From: JBBRHQ01 sp963815645
GTDB lineage: Bacteria > Actinomycetota > Thermoleophilia > Solirubrobacterales > 70-9
Direction of reading: 5' to 3'
NCBI GenBank assembly: GCA_963815645.1
Contig: CAWFHL010000007.1
Coordinates: 16,351-80,350 of the forward strand
Length of the DNA stretch: 64,000 nucleotides
The notes beneath the pieces are model-generated. The model was not told where the DNA came from, ran no database searches, and was given only the letters and a program-made list of their open reading frames with translations. Both the position numbers and the translations under genes were made by a program. Position 1 is the first letter of the stretch; each line of letters begins with the position of its first letter. Shown one piece after another: positions 61,853 through 64,000 of this stretch.

Positions 61853-62170
61853 GTGCCCGGCGAGCTCTGCGTGATCGACTGGCACGTCGTCCCATTCCGG
61901 GTCGAGCGCTGGTATGAGCTCTGGCATCCGGCCGCGGCCCGCATGCCCGCCTTCGGCGCCTCGAGCTGGACCCTTACCCGGTCGATCGACGACCCGCTCG
62001 CCTTCCGGCAGTCGGGCACCTGGGAGAGTCGCGAGGACTTCGAGCGCTACTGGTACTCGGACGAGATCGAGGCAGCGCGCGACGCGATCATCGACCTCTA
62101 CGACAAGCCGCTGCTGCCCTCCTGGCACACTCTGCTGGTCGCGGAGAAGCCTGGCCCGCGGCGTGCGTGA
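61853..62170 (+). CDS. Small uncharacterised protein downstream of ccr
   Basis: 105 residues from GTG two bases after the ccr stop: VIDWHVVPFRVERWYELWHP, AAARMPAFGASSWTLTRSID, DPLAFRQSGTWESREDFERY, WYSDEIEAARDAIIDLYDKP. The pattern (strand, F.VERW...W, W.SREDFERYWYS.E...AR) is like dimeric ferredoxin-fold proteins of the antibiotic-monooxygenase/DUF type. Function unknown; co-transcription with ccr is likely from spacing. Confidence 0.65.
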   Translation: MPGELCVIDWHVVPFRVERWYELWHPAAARMPAFGASSWTLTRSIDDPLAFRQSGTWESREDFERYWYSDEIEAARDAIIDLYDKPLLPSWHTLLVAEKPGPRRA

Positions 62171-62208
62171 GGTTTCCTCCGCCCTGAGAAGCTGAAGTCT
62201 CGCGAGGG

Positions 62209-62499
62209 CTAGTGCTGCTCGAGGGGAGCCATGGTCAGCCCAGCTGCCTTCAGCTGCTCCCAGTAGTGCTCCGCCGGCTCGCGCGGCCCGGACCAGACCA
62301 TTGCCCGGCCGGTGTTGTGGATCTGGTCGGCGAGGGCATGGCCCTGGGAGAGGGAGACGCCCGGGACCACCGACGCAAGGGTGCGGGCGACGTGATCGAA
62401 GGTGTTGTGGTCGTCGTTGCGGACGATCACCAGCCAGTTTCCGCCCAGTCCCGACCCGGGGCCGGCGACTTGGGGGCGATCGACGGTCGTCGTCGACAT
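62209..62499 (-). CDS. clpS: ATP-dependent Clp protease adaptor ClpS
   Basis: 96 residues from ATG at 62499. The binding core NWLVIVRNDDHNTFDHVART (usual V..NDD...F..V) is intact, followed by VSLSQGHALADQIHNTGRAM and VWSGPREPAEHYWEQLKAAG. It hands N-degron substrates to ClpAP/ClpCP. The N-terminal tail is short and Gly/Pro-rich as usual. clpC/clpP are not in the window. Confidence 0.9.
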   Translation of the reverse strand: MSTTTVDRPQVAGPGSGLGGNWLVIVRNDDHNTFDHVARTLASVVPGVSLSQGHALADQIHNTGRAMVWSGPREPAEHYWEQLKAAGLTMAPLEQH

Positions 62500-62539
62500 G
62501 ATCCGGATTATCCGACTTCCGGGCGCGCAGCGGCGGGAT

Positions 62540-63241
62540 CTAGAACGGGGTGGGCACCCGGACGACGAGGTCATCGAAGCTGGCCACCGCCCGAGAGGCG
62601 CTGTTCTTCGAGCCGACCGAGAAGCCGGAGTAGCGGCCTTCGAACACACCGCCGCGAGGATCAGTGAGCGCCGCGACCCGATGGTCGTTGATGAAGGCGA
62701 TGATCCGGCAGCCGCCCTTGTCGGGTCCCGCGGTGATGTTGAAGGCGCGGAGGCGCAGCTTGTTGGCCTGGTTGATCTTGCGCCTGATCCGCTTCACGCC
62801 GTTCTGGTCGACCAGCAGCTTGCGGGTCCCGTTGCCGAAATCCTTGCGGATCTGGAACTTGCGCCGCAGCGGGTAGACCGCGAGCTGGTATCTGCTGCCT
62901 GCTCCGGAGCGCAGGTTGGCGGCGACGAAGATTCTCTTGCGCAGCGCCTTCGGGGTGCCGCTGAGCAGGCGCGCCGTCGCGAACACCTCGAGGTCACGGC
63001 CGATCACCGGAGTCCGGTAGTTGCACTCGTCGGTGCGCTTGCCGACCGCCACCCGCAGGGCGGTGGAGGCGCCGCCGCGATCACAGTTCGCCCCGGAGAG
63101 CTTCACCACCTGCGAGCGCTTCGGGCCGCTGTCCATGTTGTTGCTGTAGATCGCAATCGCCGCCTGGCCGAAGGCGTAGGAGGCCACCACGGCAGACGCC
63201 CCCAGGGCGCAGATCAGAGCGAATGTGATCCGGTTTCGCAT
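62540..63241 (-). CDS. Secreted protein of unknown function
   Basis: 233 residues from ATG at 63241: signal ITFALICALGASAVVASYAF, then a beta-rich domain (SQVVKLSGANCDRGGASTAL, VFATARLLSGTPKALRKRIF, YQLAVYPLRRKFQIRKDFGN, FEGRYSGFSVGSKNSASRAV, ASFDDLVVRVPTPF). The C-terminal YSGFSVGS...FDDLVV is reminiscent of concanavalin-like (LamG-type) jelly rolls, as in many secreted actinobacterial lectin-like proteins. Two or three cysteines. Ligand unknown. Confidence 0.65.
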   Translation of the reverse strand: MRNRITFALICALGASAVVASYAFGQAAIAIYSNNMDSGPKRSQVVKLSGANCDRGGASTALRVAVGKRTDECNYRTPVIGRDLEVFATARLLSGTPKALRKRIFVAANLRSGAGSRYQLAVYPLRRKFQIRKDFGNGTRKLLVDQNGVKRIRRKINQANKLRLRAFNITAGPDKGGCRIIAFINDHRVAALTDPRGGVFEGRYSGFSVGSKNSASRAVASFDDLVVRVPTPF

Positions 63242-63390
63242 GGTCGAAGGCCGGCCCTCACGGATCGGCACAGGGAGCCTAAACACAGCCGAGCGGAAAA
63301 GATGCGGCGCCAACTGGGTGAAACGGTGATTTCTCGCCCCGTCCGGCACTCTGGGCACGGTCTGCGCGGGGCGCAAATATCATTTCGGAC

Positions 63391-64000
63391 ATGAGCGAGC
63401 ACCGCCTCCCCGAGCCGGACCGCCCGTGGGTGATGCGCACGTACGCGGGGCACTCCGACGCGCGCCGCTCGAACGAGCTCTACCTGCGCAATCTGGCGAA
63501 GGGCCAGACGGGGCTCTCGGTCGCCTTCGACCTGCCCACCCAGACCGGATATGACCCCGACCACGTGCTCGCCCGGGGCGAGGTCGGCAAGGTCGGCGTC
63601 TCGATCGCGGAGAAGGCGGACATGCACACCCTGCTCGACGGCATCCCGCTGGACGAGATGAACACCTCGATGACGATCAACGCCACCGCGGCGTGGCTGC
63701 TCGGGCTCTACGTCGCGGTCGCCGAGGAGAACGGCGTGGACCGCGCCCAGCTCAAGGGGACGACCCAGAACGACATCATCAAGGAATACCTCTCGCGCGG
63801 GACCTATGCCTTCCCGCCGGGCCCGTCGATGCGGCTGATCGCCGACACGGTCGCCTTCACCGTCAACGAGGCGCCGAGCTGGAACCCGACCAACATCTGC
63901 AGCTACCACCTGCAGGAGGCGGGCGCGACGCCGGTGCAGGAGATCGCCTTTGCGCTCTCGACCGGGATCGCGGTGCTCGAGGAGGTACGCAGCCGGGGAC
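63391..64000 (+). CDS. ecm: Ethylmalonyl-CoA mutase, N-terminal part (runs off the window)
   Basis: 203 residues visible from ATG at 63391: RPWVMRTYAGHSDARRSNEL, YLRNLAKGQTGLSVAFDLPT, QTGYDPDHVLARGEVGKVGV, GIPLDEMNTSMTINATAAWL, LKGTTQNDIIKEYLSRGTYA, NICSYHLQEAGATPVQEIAF. This is the mutase barrel of the B12-dependent methylmalonyl/ethylmalonyl-CoA mutase family; YAGHS and the NLAKGQTGLSVAFDLPTQ block favour ethylmalonyl-CoA mutase, agreeing with ccr just upstream. The B12 domain would lie beyond the window. Confidence 0.9.
   Translation, partial: MSEHRLPEPDRPWVMRTYAGHSDARRSNELYLRNLAKGQTGLSVAFDLPTQTGYDPDHVLARGEVGKVGVSIAEKADMHTLLDGIPLDEMNTSMTINATAAWLLGLYVAVAEENGVDRAQLKGTTQNDIIKEYLSRGTYAFPPGPSMRLIADTVAFTVNEAPSWNPTNICSYHLQEAGATPVQEIAFALSTGIAVLEEVRSRG

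Noticed and set aside
1..64000. CRISPR array
   Set aside because: No regularly spaced short repeats with unique spacers and no cas genes; the repeats seen are box, REP-like or gene-end repeats.

Overview
This is a GC-rich actinobacterial chromosome segment, most likely from class Thermoleophilia (Solirubrobacterales-like). The evidence is the repeated SnoaL-like proteins beginning MSQENVEIVRR, small secreted proteins of types I associate with that group, a YANVMAT-type envelope protein at the left edge, a complete set of F420 biosynthesis genes, and an ethylmalonyl-CoA pathway signature (crotonyl-CoA carboxylase/reductase plus ethylmalonyl-CoA mutase). The taxonomic call is an inference from gene content read by eye; no search was run.

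Region 1 (1-32 kb) is accessory and decaying. Its core, 479-14592, is an array of about 16 SnoaL/NTF2-fold paralogues, nearly all on the minus strand, with one more copy at 26394-26789. The interiors are highly divergent, but the first ~7 codons, the last ~10 codons and a 15-bp upstream box (GATACTGCGCAGGCG) are almost invariant at DNA level. The box heads ten separate units; genes inside a unit are joined by a TAG-GCG-ATG junction. Interspersed are a secreted glycoside hydrolase, small secreted proteins, an endonuclease/exonuclease/phosphatase-fold protein, a beta-helix protein, a zinc-finger ECF-type sigma factor, a trypsin-like protease, a broken serine recombinase, an IS1182-type transposase, a methyltransferase and a large adenylate cyclase/ATPase/TPR regulator. 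A ~140-bp dispersed repeat, GTGGGACC-box clusters and partial copies of a tRNA-Pro 3' end indicate repeated insertion and deletion.

Region 2 (31.9-33.4 kb) holds five minus-strand tRNA genes (Pro, Gly, an odd Trp, two Leu), a broken HNH endonuclease and a small membrane protein.

Region 3 (33.4-64 kb) is compact and mostly housekeeping. It has an M28 peptidase, acetoacetyl-CoA synthetase, a diguanylate cyclase and a PAP2 phosphatase. A minus-strand acyl-CoA operon follows (HMG-CoA lyase, SnoaL-like, 3-hydroxybutyryl-CoA dehydrogenase, DivIVA-like, acyl-CoA carboxylase beta). F420 genes are arranged as two converging runs (cofD-cofC-cofE on +; fbiC-adh-cupin on -). Then come an aquaporin, a metallophosphoesterase, pyrophosphatase, mntH with its DtxR-type regulator, ygfZ with an acyltransferase, ccr, clpS and the start of ecm. 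The acetoacetyl-CoA, 3-hydroxybutyryl-CoA, Ccr and Ecm steps fit one carbon-assimilation route. Four copies of a double-hairpin REP-like repeat lie between 58.4 and 60.5 kb.

More than twenty single-base frameshifts are visible. About four are in the 31 kb of core genes and the rest in the accessory 32 kb. Some may be residual sequencing errors, but the imbalance suggests real decay of the accessory part.
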